Shown here in pieces: positions 17,101-23,692 of a stretch of 64,000 nucleotides of DNA (the first letter of the stretch is position 1; each line of letters opens with the position of its first letter). The stretch lies in contig PUDQ02000015.1 of NCBI GenBank assembly GCA_002964805.2, positions 1 to 64,000 on the forward strand. Direction: 5' to 3'. The notes beneath the pieces are model-generated. The model saw only the letters and a program-made list of their open reading frames with translations, made no database searches and was not told where the DNA came from. A program made the position numbers and the translations under genes. The DNA comes from Trametes villosa. Taxonomy: Eukaryota; Basidiomycota; Agaricomycetes; Polyporales; Polyporaceae.

Positions 17101-19251
17101 CCATCGAGCCCTCCTCTACCTCGGCAGTAGCTACTACTCACCAGGCCGGACTCACGACTCCCAACACCTTCGCAACCACTTTCCTGACTCACCCTTTCGA
17201 ACTCAACTCGACCAACCCTCTCGTCGCCCGATACCTGGAAGTCGAACGAACCAGTCTAGGGGTTGAGTACATCGCCGCGAACGACCTCCTTTCCAACATG
17301 GTATGGTTTTCTATTCTCGACGTTGCGGGACGCATCATCGCCGCCGCCGGATCCTACCTCCCCGGCGCCACCATCGGACCCATTCCGACCATCATGCGGG
17401 AGGGTGCCTGTGCTGAGCTCCAGCTCGACGAGCCCGGCATCCTGCGACTAGTGCAACAGTCGCAAGGGCGCAACCCGCTAGCCGGGAGATGGGTCGCGCA
17501 GGAATGGCTGCACCGGTGGACGCAAATCCAACAGACCGGACGCGACGCGATGCATTGGATGGCTAAGGCTGCCCAGAGGACAGAAGCGCTCGGAGGTACG
17601 GTTCCGTGGATTTGGAACCAAGGTGATCTTGCGCGGAGGCTACAGCGGATCGAGGGAAGAGGGGTCGATGCGATGATCCCCCATCCCATCCTGCACAGCA
17701 ACGCGAACGCCGCGGTCGTGCCGTACGACCCGAAACAGCCCTATTTCGTCACCGCCAACGCGCAACCCTCCGAGTCGAAGACCAACCCCTGTCGGGACCT
17801 AATCCTCCATCCGGTGCTTGCGAGCAACGCCCCAAACGCGCTGATGCGCGTGCACGACTCAGCCGAAGAACACGGACTCGAGGATTTTTTCGGACGCCCT
17901 CCGTCGCCGCCGCCGCCCTCTCCCACCTGCTCGATCAAGAGCGAAGACGTTAGCGAAGACGACTTCGCCGGCATGGACTCGGATGACGAAGGCATGGACT
18001 CGAGCGACGAAGAGTAGGCTTCGCGCCCTCGGTCTGACGTCTTCAGCACGCGTCTATTCTGGGGGGCGCATGTTGTGGATGTAGACTGAAGGAGGCGGCG
18101 CGAAGGGTCGAGGACCTTCGAGGGAACAAAGAGAATAGACACTGCTTACGACCGACTCCGCATTGTGGCTGGACCACGCTTCCACCTTCTTCTAGGACTT
18201 TCTATTACATTAGCTACGACTCCCCCGAACCGTCTAGATACTCGAGACACGATGTATATAAGAGGGTCCTCGGAGCTCGTACTATCCATCGATCTTTTAC
18301 CAGCCATTTTACCTCGCGCCACCGCGCCACTGAGTGACTCGCGGCATAGACTCTAGTCTGCCGCGACCTAAGCAAGAGTTAGCATAGCCACGCGCTGCTT
18401 TAACCTGCTTACTTAGAGTGCTACAACGCGAAGGTATTCGGTTAGGAAGGAGGTTACTCGATAAGAACCCTAAGTAAGCGCCGTACAACTACGCCTGCCT
18501 ACAACAGACTGTACCGAGAGGATCAAGCTCTTGCGGTGATTCCCCTGGTAATTGACCTAAAGCTCTCTATCAGCACAGTCGCATACGCATGGATGTTGTT
18601 GACAAAAGTCTACCTTGAGCTTGATATCCTGTCTGTGGTGCTGGTAGCCGACAGTGTACTTGGTGGCGATGACGAGTTCATCTCGGTTCTTCCTGGAGGC
18701 GATCCAAGCACCAAGGAGAGTTTCGCTCTGAGGGTATATATAACTTCAGGATGTGTTTGCGAGAAAGGCGTTGATGTACATACCTCCCCGTTCTGATAGT
18801 TGTTCGCAGTGTCAATGAAATTACCTCCGCCCTCGTAGTATCTGTCAAAGAACTACCCGGGCCGGGCTATGAATGAAAGCTCCAGACCGACTGGTACACC
18901 AGGCATACCTCGAAAGCCTCTTCCTGCGTGGTGCCTAGTAGCGAGACACTCTTAGAGTTGCGTAATTCGCCAGTAGAAGCAACATACCGCCAGCCATCTC
19001 CGGGGTCCAGGCCTGGCCAATTGACATAGCCCCGAGGCATATCGGGGACACGCGAACTGTCGACAAGTTTTATAGATATTAGCCTAGTGTTACCACTAGC
19101 TAGAGTAGGTAAGTCTTACCGCCTGCAGAAGGCGACAACAGCTGTAGAGAAAGCGTTCAGACTGATGACATTGAATGCAGAGATGGTCCCCACTTACTCT
19201 GTAGCGACCTAGCTCAGTGGCTGGCTGGGGCTGGGGTGCGAACGAGCTCAT
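8124..19251 (-). CDS. Aryl-alcohol dehydrogenase (aldo/keto reductase), left copy, split by a 9.2-kb retrotransposon in an intron
   Basis: NADPH-dependent aldo/keto reductase of the fungal aryl-alcohol dehydrogenase type, reducing aromatic aldehydes in the cytosol. It begins [18 protein letters not shown] (ATG at 19251). The catalytic Asp and Tyr lie in [12 protein letters not shown], the Lys in VIATKYT, the His in ILYVHWWDY; the cofactor region holds [15 protein letters not shown] and FPVIGGRSP. Every exon I could reconstruct is open. The intron at 9238-18514 holds the whole Ty3 element; subtracting the element and its 5-bp duplication leaves a normal 56-nt intron with its donor and acceptor intact. 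At the C-terminus the MITE replaced the ancestral TAA: the frame runs 13 codons into the element's inverted repeat (PGP, then [13 protein letters not shown]) and stops at 8124. Whether a 9.3-kb intron is spliced is unknown; it may be a null allele. Confidence 0.85.
9286..9290. repeat. Ty3 element target-site duplication, left (GACTG)
   Basis: GACTG directly precedes the 5' LTR and is repeated at 18507-18511 directly after the 3' LTR. The second dehydrogenase copy has a single corresponding site (near 21676-21680, diverged), which confirms insertion. Confidence 0.9.
9291..9726 (+). repeat. 5' LTR
   Basis: 436 bp with 6-bp inverted ends TGTTGT/ACAACA. Reading it base by base against 18071-18506 shows no mismatch. 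It contains a TATA box at 9475-9481 which would drive gag-pol transcription. Confidence 0.95.
9475..9481 (+). promoter_or_regulatory. LTR TATA box
   Basis: TATATAA within GATGTATATAAGAGGG; transcription would start about 30 bp on, around 9505-9515, placing the U3/R boundary there (inference). The same box is at 18255-18261 in the 3' LTR. Confidence 0.65.
9728..9745 (+). other. Putative primer-binding site
   Basis: One base after the 5' LTR comes TGGTGGACGCACTGGG; a TGG start matches the CCA end of a tRNA. I cannot name the tRNA without searching the genome's tRNA set. Confidence 0.5.
9830..12025 (+). CDS. Ty3 element Gag polyprotein
   Basis: 731 aa from the ATG at 9830 to TAG at 12023-12025. 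The capsid-like retrotransposon gag domain begins near residue 423 ([14 protein letters not shown]) and continues to about 600 with the usual Trp/Leu pattern. One CCHC knuckle, [14 protein letters not shown] (CX2CX4HX4C), lies at about 670-683, so the protein binds the packaged RNA. The first 400 or so residues are an unusually long extension: a folded-looking part (about 55-260, rich in Glu, Arg, Tyr, Phe) then a Pro/Gly/Arg-rich linker (about 280-415). The frame ends in an acidic tail. Pol follows in the -1 frame and overlaps the stop codon. Confidence 0.93.
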   Translation: MPPPATEENPPSDDLATMSIQGRSEDNAAPSQANARPVTDGIDFVNHAKLRPVTGKLETIPPDDERFEGERVDRSLAFASCGASKDILVDPELRERVFLAMAFGHKYLDRTQLAPRHFKPLSADLQERVFPIEIGKLDSILFRPWKVRPNKEGYWPDYEDLEDLRDLLEARRYAASADFRRLRKAPPSIPYWGRDTTAAGYVHSANDFEILGVCFRREVEFFLNRLAEVHQYEEEPYWDNGSSFLELTEPIEHDPEEYMSRKERRLAKQKLPSTPAPLPLSPPRAPKKDPPPHFGLSYYPKEEHATSDRGSSISTARAKAERTDETNAFASTAGMRALFRPSQSPAPNPSRSSRPPAGPPDGDSDPSGDENDRGGGPPRRRNGPGGPRRPTPGRGAPGGGPPDGGPSHSSSAGRRGAPNTHEAHFDFKLKMDVVPTWDGKEDTLARWILRVNSIAKKSGTVRQQLGSVVPQRLTGEAEVWYFSLPEDVRERCEADWEDIRAVIGKYYMNRSWTERTRKQALAIKYRDSGHAQELPSHYFIRKKELLELVYDNSESELITEIMAGAPLGWRTLLTPKAYLSTSELQDAIKVHEEDLLAMDQLLGSKPSTGSGYSKDSRYGNPGGVPYRARTNQALTGLTGYSKHMPAPSFPRDDSVVSKTTPESLNARPCRHCGSGKHWDYDCKHAKKGMKKVRAHLASGQVAADEILAQEEYESLYYDALSDSDDESGADF
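12016..12025 (+). promoter_or_regulatory. Putative -1 frameshift site at the gag stop
   Basis: The end of gag reads GCG GAT TTT TAG. The pol frame is open across this point as GGA TTT TTA GAC. A -1 slip of the Phe-tRNA from TTT at 12020-12022 to TTT at 12019-12021 keeps full pairing and bypasses the stop. No standard XXXYYYZ heptamer in the zero frame is present, so this would be a P-site slip at a stop codon. I have not modelled a downstream structure. Confidence 0.55.
12025..16920 (+). CDS. Ty3 element Pol polyprotein: protease, RT, RNase H, integrase, chromodomain
   Basis: The frame is open from before the gag stop to 16920, and no ATG opens it, so it is probably made as Gag-Pol. Numbering from 12115: an aspartic protease with [13 protein letters not shown] (Asp near 89); reverse transcriptase with [12 protein letters not shown] and YIDDIVVYS (about 620); RNase H with [16 protein letters not shown] and TDHAALTW; integrase with an HHCC zinc finger ending CDICQKTK (about 1143) and the catalytic D,D,E (TMDFIPEL about 1175, ITDRDTRW about 1236, DGQTEVLNQ about 1273); then a chromodomain at about 1490-1555 ([26 protein letters not shown]). 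Chromodomains steer chromovirus integrases to heterochromatin marks. No break is seen. Confidence 0.95.
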   Translation, partial: DAPPASDSFAVTSTSEVESSSGDALATATTVSSQVYSVSTQPAVTSPNRSQRRRAAKTLRTRVDSEASPKQPVDDENDWIELKKRMARPPGCSFLGAHATSLQGRVNSKSGEPISIIIDSGSDITLISQKALNQLEPTPRVRTGQKVRLVQVTGNATIAGYVPLDLYVDTDGGTVRLQVEAYVVKGMTTPLILGNDFADQYGVSIIRQDDETLVCFGSSSFGVRTHNSIGDGPRDEEGRALRVHVQAPRATNPSRKKTRLRRVKQRHLRKRRDSTVRAIGDTVIPPGESRLVDVRVNFPTDAQTMYVERSLQVVRNAEDIYGAPDTFVHRDQPVMHVANLASTPVRIARGQALGTAHRPDQWLDETASLSKEHLSFAHAHANLVRTLIHSQEEAHQSTSRITRAEAVDLPIGNAAPAISEDPLAEDPLEGGPKTAEAPPDETDSSKLLSDIDISDELNSDERDRLLAVISRNQRAFSLDGRLGTVKDALCTIPLRPGAKEVSLPPFPGSPAKREVMDAQMDKWIELQVIEPSVSPWGAPAFIVYRNGKPRMVVDYRKLNELTIPDEFPLPRQEDIMHALSGAQWLSTMDALAGFTQTVIAEEDRAKTAFRTHRGLHQFRRMPFGLRNGPSIFQRIMQGVLAPYLWMFALVYIDDIVVYSRTLDEHIGHLEKVLKAIADAGVTLAPAKCHFAYRSLLLLGQKVSRLGLSTHRDKVKAIADLSEPRNVNELHTFLGMMVYFSAYIPFYAWIAAPLFDLLKKETTWHWDAVHQEAFDLCKQVLVQAPVRAHAMPGLPYRVYSDACDYGLAAILQQVQPITVRDLKGTRTYDRLLRAHNAGEKVPVLVTQVTKTDTDVPAPGPWADKFEDTIVHIERVVAYWSRVLKSAERNYSPTEREALALKEGLIKFQPYIEGEDVLAVTDHAALTWSRTFQNVNRRLLTWGTVFSAYPKLRIVHRAGRVHSNVDPISRLRRRVPHQEGPTDEAAQPVLTLGEQTNDPLKNAFEELGPHFEERLLHVASKHAHAMLVSRQTSTMDATALINAYEGDPEVSVSYAAATSSALIVGIAQEELNTWRNAYSMDPEFSKVLEAFRTDAVDSVTYPQYHLGDEGLIYFEDWNGASRLCVPKDLRIEVMKQVHDEKTEGAHGGFHRTYNRIASTYYWPRMSRDIKQYSSTCDICQKTKPRRHAPVGLLQPLPIPSRPFEVVTMDFIPELPRSNGYDNCLVIVDKLTKYALFIPTTTDVNAEDTARLFFHHVVAQYGLPRQVITDRDTRWRNDFWGSLCRVMGIRRALTTAHHPQSDGQTEVLNQTLEIALRAYVSQKRDDWSEHLDGLMLSYNSTPHTATTFAPAYLLRGYSPTTASTLIHPGTGIPRPSPRPSTGGGGDGDDASIHRVAEEMAQHFEADRHQAQQALALGQAHQRKAYNKGRLRYEFEEGDMVVLNPHSLELLRQETGRGRKLLMKYDGPFEILQKVSPVAYRLRLPTSYKIHPVLNIAHLEPYRTSPSELGQRPTKRLNRADFEDLPEVEVEKIIGQKWKAGRAGRRLALYKVRFVGFGPEHDEWLTKEELRNAPVILQEWHERLHQGASKELTPNAPIALPLQRHSPERSKEDKDETLDVRRSTRLADKRASKGV
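16946..16952 (+). promoter_or_regulatory. Internal TATA box upstream of ORF3
   Basis: TATATAA stands 26 bp after the pol stop and 130 bp before the ORF3 ATG, followed after about 30 bp by a CT/CA-rich initiator stretch (CAACTCACTCATCACC). The layout mirrors the LTR promoter (TATATAAG) and typical basidiomycete promoters. Confidence 0.6.
17082..18017 (+). CDS. Accessory ORF3 of the Ty3 element, unknown function
   Basis: 311 aa, single exon, with a good start context (CCACAATGTC), placed between pol and the 3' LTR where retroviruses carry env. I recognise no family. There is no signal peptide and no long hydrophobic segment of membrane-anchor length; residues about 75-95 are only moderately hydrophobic. 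The centre has Trp-rich helical-looking segments ([46 protein letters not shown]). Two related motifs, [11 protein letters not shown] and [11 protein letters not shown], lie about 45 residues apart. A Pro run (PPSPPPPSP) leads into an acidic Ser/Asp/Glu tail containing IKSE, which fits the sumoylation consensus. Nuclear localisation or chromatin contact is possible but unproven. Its own TATA box suggests a separate transcript. Confidence 0.8.
   Translation: MSALVSSIEPSSTSAVATTHQAGLTTPNTFATTFLTHPFELNSTNPLVARYLEVERTSLGVEYIAANDLLSNMVWFSILDVAGRIIAAAGSYLPGATIGPIPTIMREGACAELQLDEPGILRLVQQSQGRNPLAGRWVAQEWLHRWTQIQQTGRDAMHWMAKAAQRTEALGGTVPWIWNQGDLARRLQRIEGRGVDAMIPHPILHSNANAAVVPYDPKQPYFVTANAQPSESKTNPCRDLILHPVLASNAPNALMRVHDSAEEHGLEDFFGRPPSPPPPSPTCSIKSEDVSEDDFAGMDSDDEGMDSSDEE
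18061..18070 (+). other. Polypurine tract
   Basis: GGGGGGCGCA immediately precedes the 3' LTR and would prime plus-strand DNA synthesis. It is short and G-rich rather than AG-mixed. Confidence 0.6.
18071..18506 (+). repeat. 3' LTR
   Basis: Same 436 bp as 9291-9726 with no difference that I could find by eye. Followed by the second GACTG at 18507-18511. Confidence 0.95.
18507..18511. repeat. Ty3 element target-site duplication, right (GACTG)
   Basis: Matches 9286-9290. It lies 3-8 nt inside the dehydrogenase intron, next to the donor GTACAG read on the minus strand. Confidence 0.9.
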
Positions 19252-19352
19252 GATGGTGAGAGTGCAGTGTTGCGAGGCTTCCTGGGTGTCGTGCTGGGAT
19301 GGGGAGTGATGCTGGGAGCGCGACCGCGGATTATAACCCGTCACCCCTGGGT

Positions 19353-19620
19353 GATGCTGAACTGAGTTCAGCGCTCAACACTCGCACGAGACTTCGGAAT
19401 CCGTGACTTCGACTTCTCTGGCGGCGCACCTGGGCAGGTCCCGCAGGGGATAACAGTGCGCTATTTCCAGCCATCCCCGCAGTGCATCTAGAAGGATGGC
19501 ACCACGGCGGAGCACTGTGTGGTCCATCATTGAAGCCGGCTGGCAGCGTAGCCTTCTGACCGGCTCGGCACAATCCTGATATGACCTGGGACTGCGCACA
19601 AAGGAGTATATGGTCTTCAC
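19353..19620 (-). promoter_or_regulatory. Upstream region of the left dehydrogenase, conserved with the right copy
   Basis: This stretch matches about 22525-22760 upstream of the second copy over some 250 bp, including TGAGTTCAGCGCT, GTGACTTCG, GTAGCCTTCT and a CTCGGCA block. The promoter was therefore duplicated with the gene and its motifs have been retained. From 19621 to about 20430 I see no gene and no further match. Confidence 0.55.
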
Positions 19621-20538
19621 AAGTGAATGGACGAACGTGTACAGCCGGCATGGCTATTGGCGCGGTGCTAGGCGGCGAAGGGCGCGCTCCCGGGGAGTAG
19701 GGCCTGATTTCTCCGCAAGGTCGTCCTGGATGTCCCACTGGAAGCTCCTCCGGGTTAGCACCTACGTAGCTGTATGTTCTGCGCTGCCTCTTGGTACGCC
19801 GAATTTGCGCTCAGAAGTTTGCAATTCACGGAACGCTCAGGGGGGTGTTCGGACGTCGGCTAGGCTGTAGGTGCCGATGCTTGCGTATGCCTTCTAGCCG
19901 GTAGGGCCCGCCTGTTCATGACGGGAGAAGTATGGCCGTACCTAACGCACGCCGATACATCACGGAGCAAGGGAGTAATCAGCTGGCTTGCAATTAGGCT
20001 CTAGCGAAGTCCACAGACGTAGCCCGCGAAGAGGACCGCAAAATGTAGTCGATAGAGCGTTGACCGGTGATGGTGCGAATAGCCGGGTGCATCTTACAGT
20101 CGCCAGCAGATACGGTAGTGATTCCTGGAAAGTAATGCATTGAAGATGGTGGAGGTAAGACGACTCGAGGGCCGCAAGCGTCGTCGGTCGAGGCGCGGGT
20201 AGATTAGATTAGATAGAACCAAGATGTGGCGGTCGGCGTTGTGGCGCCAGCTACCGCGACAACGGTCTCTTTTCGCTCCTCTCCTCTTTTCAACTTGTGC
20301 CACACTGGGCCAAGCTAGATACTATACTCTAGTGCTTTGTGCTTTGTGCTGAGTCTACTATGATATCTACACAATGCAGCACTTAGGACACGGTGGCGTT
20401 CACTTGAAACAGCGGCTGGACTGTCCTCAATGTTTGATTCGTTGCGCACCCCAAACCTCACTCACTAGTACATAGCCAATTCCGCAGACGACTCCTAGCC
20501 TATCGTACGTACGCTCCCCGGACAGAGACTGCGTGACT

Positions 20539-22418
20539 TCACGGACCCGGCGCGATCGGGGCCTCCGACTTCACCCACTTGACCCAGCCAGCCGCGTTCA
20601 CCATGTAGTTCGGGCGGCCGTCGCCGTGCGCGGGGTCAAAACCGAAGAAGTTGTACGGGAACCCCGGGGCGAAGGGCGCAGACGCCTCCAGGGCCTGCAC
20701 CTGCTCCGGCGTGAGAGCGATCTCGAGTCCCTGTAAAGCGCACATCATGTGTGTGGTGCGAGGGATTCATACGATCACTTCAGGTGTCAGCGCGGGCGGG
20801 AATCTGATAGGAGGGAGCGTACTAGCCTTGATAACATCGTCGAGCTGCACGGGGCTTCGCCCACCGATGACAGGGAAGACGTACGGGGCCTTCGCGAGAG
20901 CCCAGGCGACGGCGACGGAAGTGAGCGTCGCGCCGTTCCCGACCTCGCCGGCGACCTTCTCGAGTGCGGCACTGATCTTCTTCTCGTCCTCGGTCTGCGG
21001 CATTCCGTAGCGCACCGCGGTGCGCTCCTTGATCTCGGCTTCGGTCTTGTACTTACCCTGGAGAAGTGCTATCAGTCGGTGACAGCCTGCGTATGTGGTG
21101 GTGGTCCGCGGGCGCGTTCTGCGGAAGCGGCACGTACCTGACCAAGGACACCCCATGGCACGACGCCCATGCCCTCTGCGCGGCACATCGGCACGATTTC
21201 GCGCTCGAGGTCGCGCGTGCCGAGGCTCCAGAGGCCCTGGTCTGTAAATATGGATGCGATCAGATTCCCGTGCAAGACCATGGGCGTACGTGAGGGATAC
21301 ATACAGACGACAAATTGGGCCATGCCGTGGGAGCGGGCATACTCGTTTGCTTTGACGACCAGCCAGGCTATGTTCGCGAAGCGTCTCAGAGCGGCTCGCA
21401 GAGGGGATACACGGAAGACCCACCAGGCGTATCGGAGATCCCAAGATAGAGGACCTTGTTTGACTTCACAAGCGTGTCGAGGGATTGCATGAGCTCCGGG
21501 ATGGAGGTCGAATAGTCCCACCTATGACTTCGTGAGCGTCGATAAGTTGCAGAGCGCAAATGACGAACCAATGCACGTAGAGTATGTCGATATAGGTCGT
21601 CTGAAGCTTCGCAAGACTGTCTTGCACCTGAGAAAGAAGGGCGTTACCGCGAGCTCACACGTACTGAGCACCAATGATTCTCACCGAAAGGATCAAGCTC
21701 TTGCGGTGGTTCCCCTGGGTATTGACCTGGGGTTCCCCATGAACACAACCACACGCATATGACGGTTGTTGATGACAGCCCACCTTAAGCTTGATATCTT
21801 CTCTGTGGCGCTGGTAGCCGTAGGTGTATTTGGTGGCGATCACCAGCTCATCACGGTTCTTCCTGGCCGCGATCCAAGCGCCAAGAAGAGTTTCGCTCTA
21901 TAGACATGATCAACTTAGCACGCTCTGCAAGGGACACATTCAAGTACGAACCTCCCCGTTCTGATAGTTATTTGCGGTGTCGATGAAGTTGCCTCCGCTC
22001 TCGTAGTACTTGTCAAAAAACTACCCGCGTCACCCTGTAAGCGCCAGCTCCAGACTAAGCCATACGCCGGACATACCTTGAAAGCCTCTTCCTGCGTGGT
22101 ACCTTGCAGCGAAGATTGTTTGAGTACGGTGATAGGCCAGTAGAAGCCACGCACCGCCAGCCATCTGTGTGGTCCAGGCCTGTCCGATTGACATGGCCCC
22201 AAGGCATATCGGAGACACGCGGACTGTCGACGAGTCCCGCAGGAATCAGCCCAGAGTTATGGCCAACCAAATCAAAGAGGTCGTACCGCCTGCAGAAGGG
22301 GATAACAACTATGGAGAAATGGCTCAGATCGATAACATCGAATGCATAGATGGTCGCGACTCACTCTGTAGCGGCCTAGCTCAGTGGCTGGCTGGGGCTG
22401 AGGTGCGAACGAGCTCAT
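20539..22418 (-). CDS. Aryl-alcohol dehydrogenase (aldo/keto reductase), right copy, uninterrupted
   Basis: Paralogue of the gene at 8124-19251 with the same exon pattern and close sequence, reducing or oxidising aryl aldehydes/alcohols with NADP(H). Exon 1 (22365-22418) encodes [18 protein letters not shown]. Later exons carry [29 protein letters not shown] (Asp, Tyr), [11 protein letters not shown] (Lys), ILYVHW with [11 protein letters not shown] (His), [19 protein letters not shown] and [15 protein letters not shown]. The stop TGA follows PIAPGP directly, which shows the ancestral C-terminus lacking the 13-residue tail of the left copy. Its introns are 50-60 nt. This copy lacks both transposon insertions and is the likely functional one. 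Confidence 0.9.
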
Positions 22419-22524
22419 GGCGGTGGTTGTGCGGCGTTGCGGGGGCTGTCGCTCGTGCTCCTGAGCTGGAGAAGATCCTGGGAGCGCCGCGGCGGACTAT
22501 AAAGGGACGCCCTAGATGATGGTA

Positions 22525-22760
22525 AACTGAGTTCAGCGCTGAACGCTTCGAAGTGCGTGACTTCGGCTTCTCCAGCGACGCACCTGTGCGCGCTCGGAGG
22601 CTTTGAACGACGCTCTATTTTGATCCCTTCCTGTACTGGATCCAGAATAATACCACGGCGCTGCGTTGTCCAGCCCTGAAGCCGACAGGTTGTGTAGCCT
22701 TCTACACCACTCGGCATCGTCCTGGTATAAATTGGGACCACGCATGAGGGAAGATTCGAG
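22525..22760 (-). promoter_or_regulatory. Upstream region of the right dehydrogenase, conserved with the left copy
   Basis: Counterpart of 19353-19620. From 22761 to about 23690 no gene is recognised. Confidence 0.5.
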
Positions 22761-23692
22761 ATACCCGGAGACATCAAGGCAAACGTGGGGTTTCGGCATG
22801 CGTACTGCCGCGAGATTGGACGGCGACGAAAAGCCGGACGCTGAGCACTTGCTGGGCACTTGGGGCTGACTTCTCCACCAAAATGTTCAAGTGTTGCTCA
22901 TGTGCCACCGGCTCCTGCTGCTGGTGCCTAGTATACCATGGAGCTCCGTGATTGGGTTCTCGGGATGCGCCCGGCGACGGCCACAAGTGCTGATTAAGTA
23001 CTGATGAGCATCTTCGCCACCGAGATGAGCGCAAAGCTTACCCGTTCGTCGCGGTTTCGAGCTGCTTGAAGCGAATGTGGGGAGCTACCTAGTTCAGCGA
23101 CGTTGAGCTGCATCGGAGTTGCCTGATCATGGCGCGCGCGCGCGCTATGCGACCAGGCGCACTGTACAGTACTTGTACTGCGAAAGCAGTCCATTGGAAC
23201 TCCATTAAACGGCAATGGTGCAGCCGCGCAAGCCATCGCATGGGTTGTATAGTTCGCCAGCACACATGCCAACAAGCTCTGATAGAGAAAAGTGAGGTAT
23301 TGGTGTAAGTCGAGTTGGTGGTCGAAATCTGAAGAACGCTGGCGCAGGGAGAGAGGCAAGATTAGATTAGATGGAGAGCGCTGCGGCGACACCAGCGCTT
23401 CTCGCCAACCTGAGTCCTCAGTGCCTCCTCCTGCTACCCCTCGCCATAAACACTCGGAACACTCCCTTGCAAAGGGGAACGACGATAGAAACGCATCCAC
23501 GTTGAAGTATCAGAACTGTATTGAACACGCTTGCGACTACTTGGACCTGCGTCTGGGCTGCAATTTTTACATGCTCGCGAACACGACCACTGCTATTGCG
23601 GTTATTTAGGGACTACGGTGCTACCACAGGTCGGACGGCGGTCCCTCATTGGCATCTCCGACGCCGGTACATGTTGATGAACTGAGAATACA

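Larger units (their letters stand above)
9291..18506 (+). mobile_element. Chromodomain Ty3/gypsy LTR retrotransposon with a third gene
   Basis: This 9,216-bp element is bounded by 436-bp LTRs that begin TGTTGT and end ACAACA and by a 5-bp target duplication GACTG. Internal order is primer-binding site, gag (731 aa), pol in the -1 frame (protease, reverse transcriptase, RNase H, integrase, chromodomain), an extra ORF of 311 aa with its own TATA box, a G-rich polypurine tract and the 3' LTR. Reverse transcriptase before integrase and the C-terminal chromodomain define a chromovirus of the Ty3/gypsy superfamily. All ORFs are open and I see no difference between the LTRs, so insertion is recent and the element may be autonomous. 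It lies antisense inside an intron of the left aryl-alcohol dehydrogenase gene. Confidence 0.97.

Noticed and set aside
17082..18017. ORF3 as an envelope gene
   Set aside because: No signal peptide, no membrane anchor and no cleavage-site pattern; the acidic tail suits an intracellular protein.
9291..18506. Repeat-induced C-to-T mutation signature in the repeats
   Set aside because: The LTRs appear identical and the ORFs carry no stops, so no sign of RIP here.
8124..19251. Left aryl-alcohol dehydrogenase as a plain pseudogene
   Set aside because: No frameshift or stop found in its exons and both insertions are compatible with a product, so I call it interrupted rather than dead.
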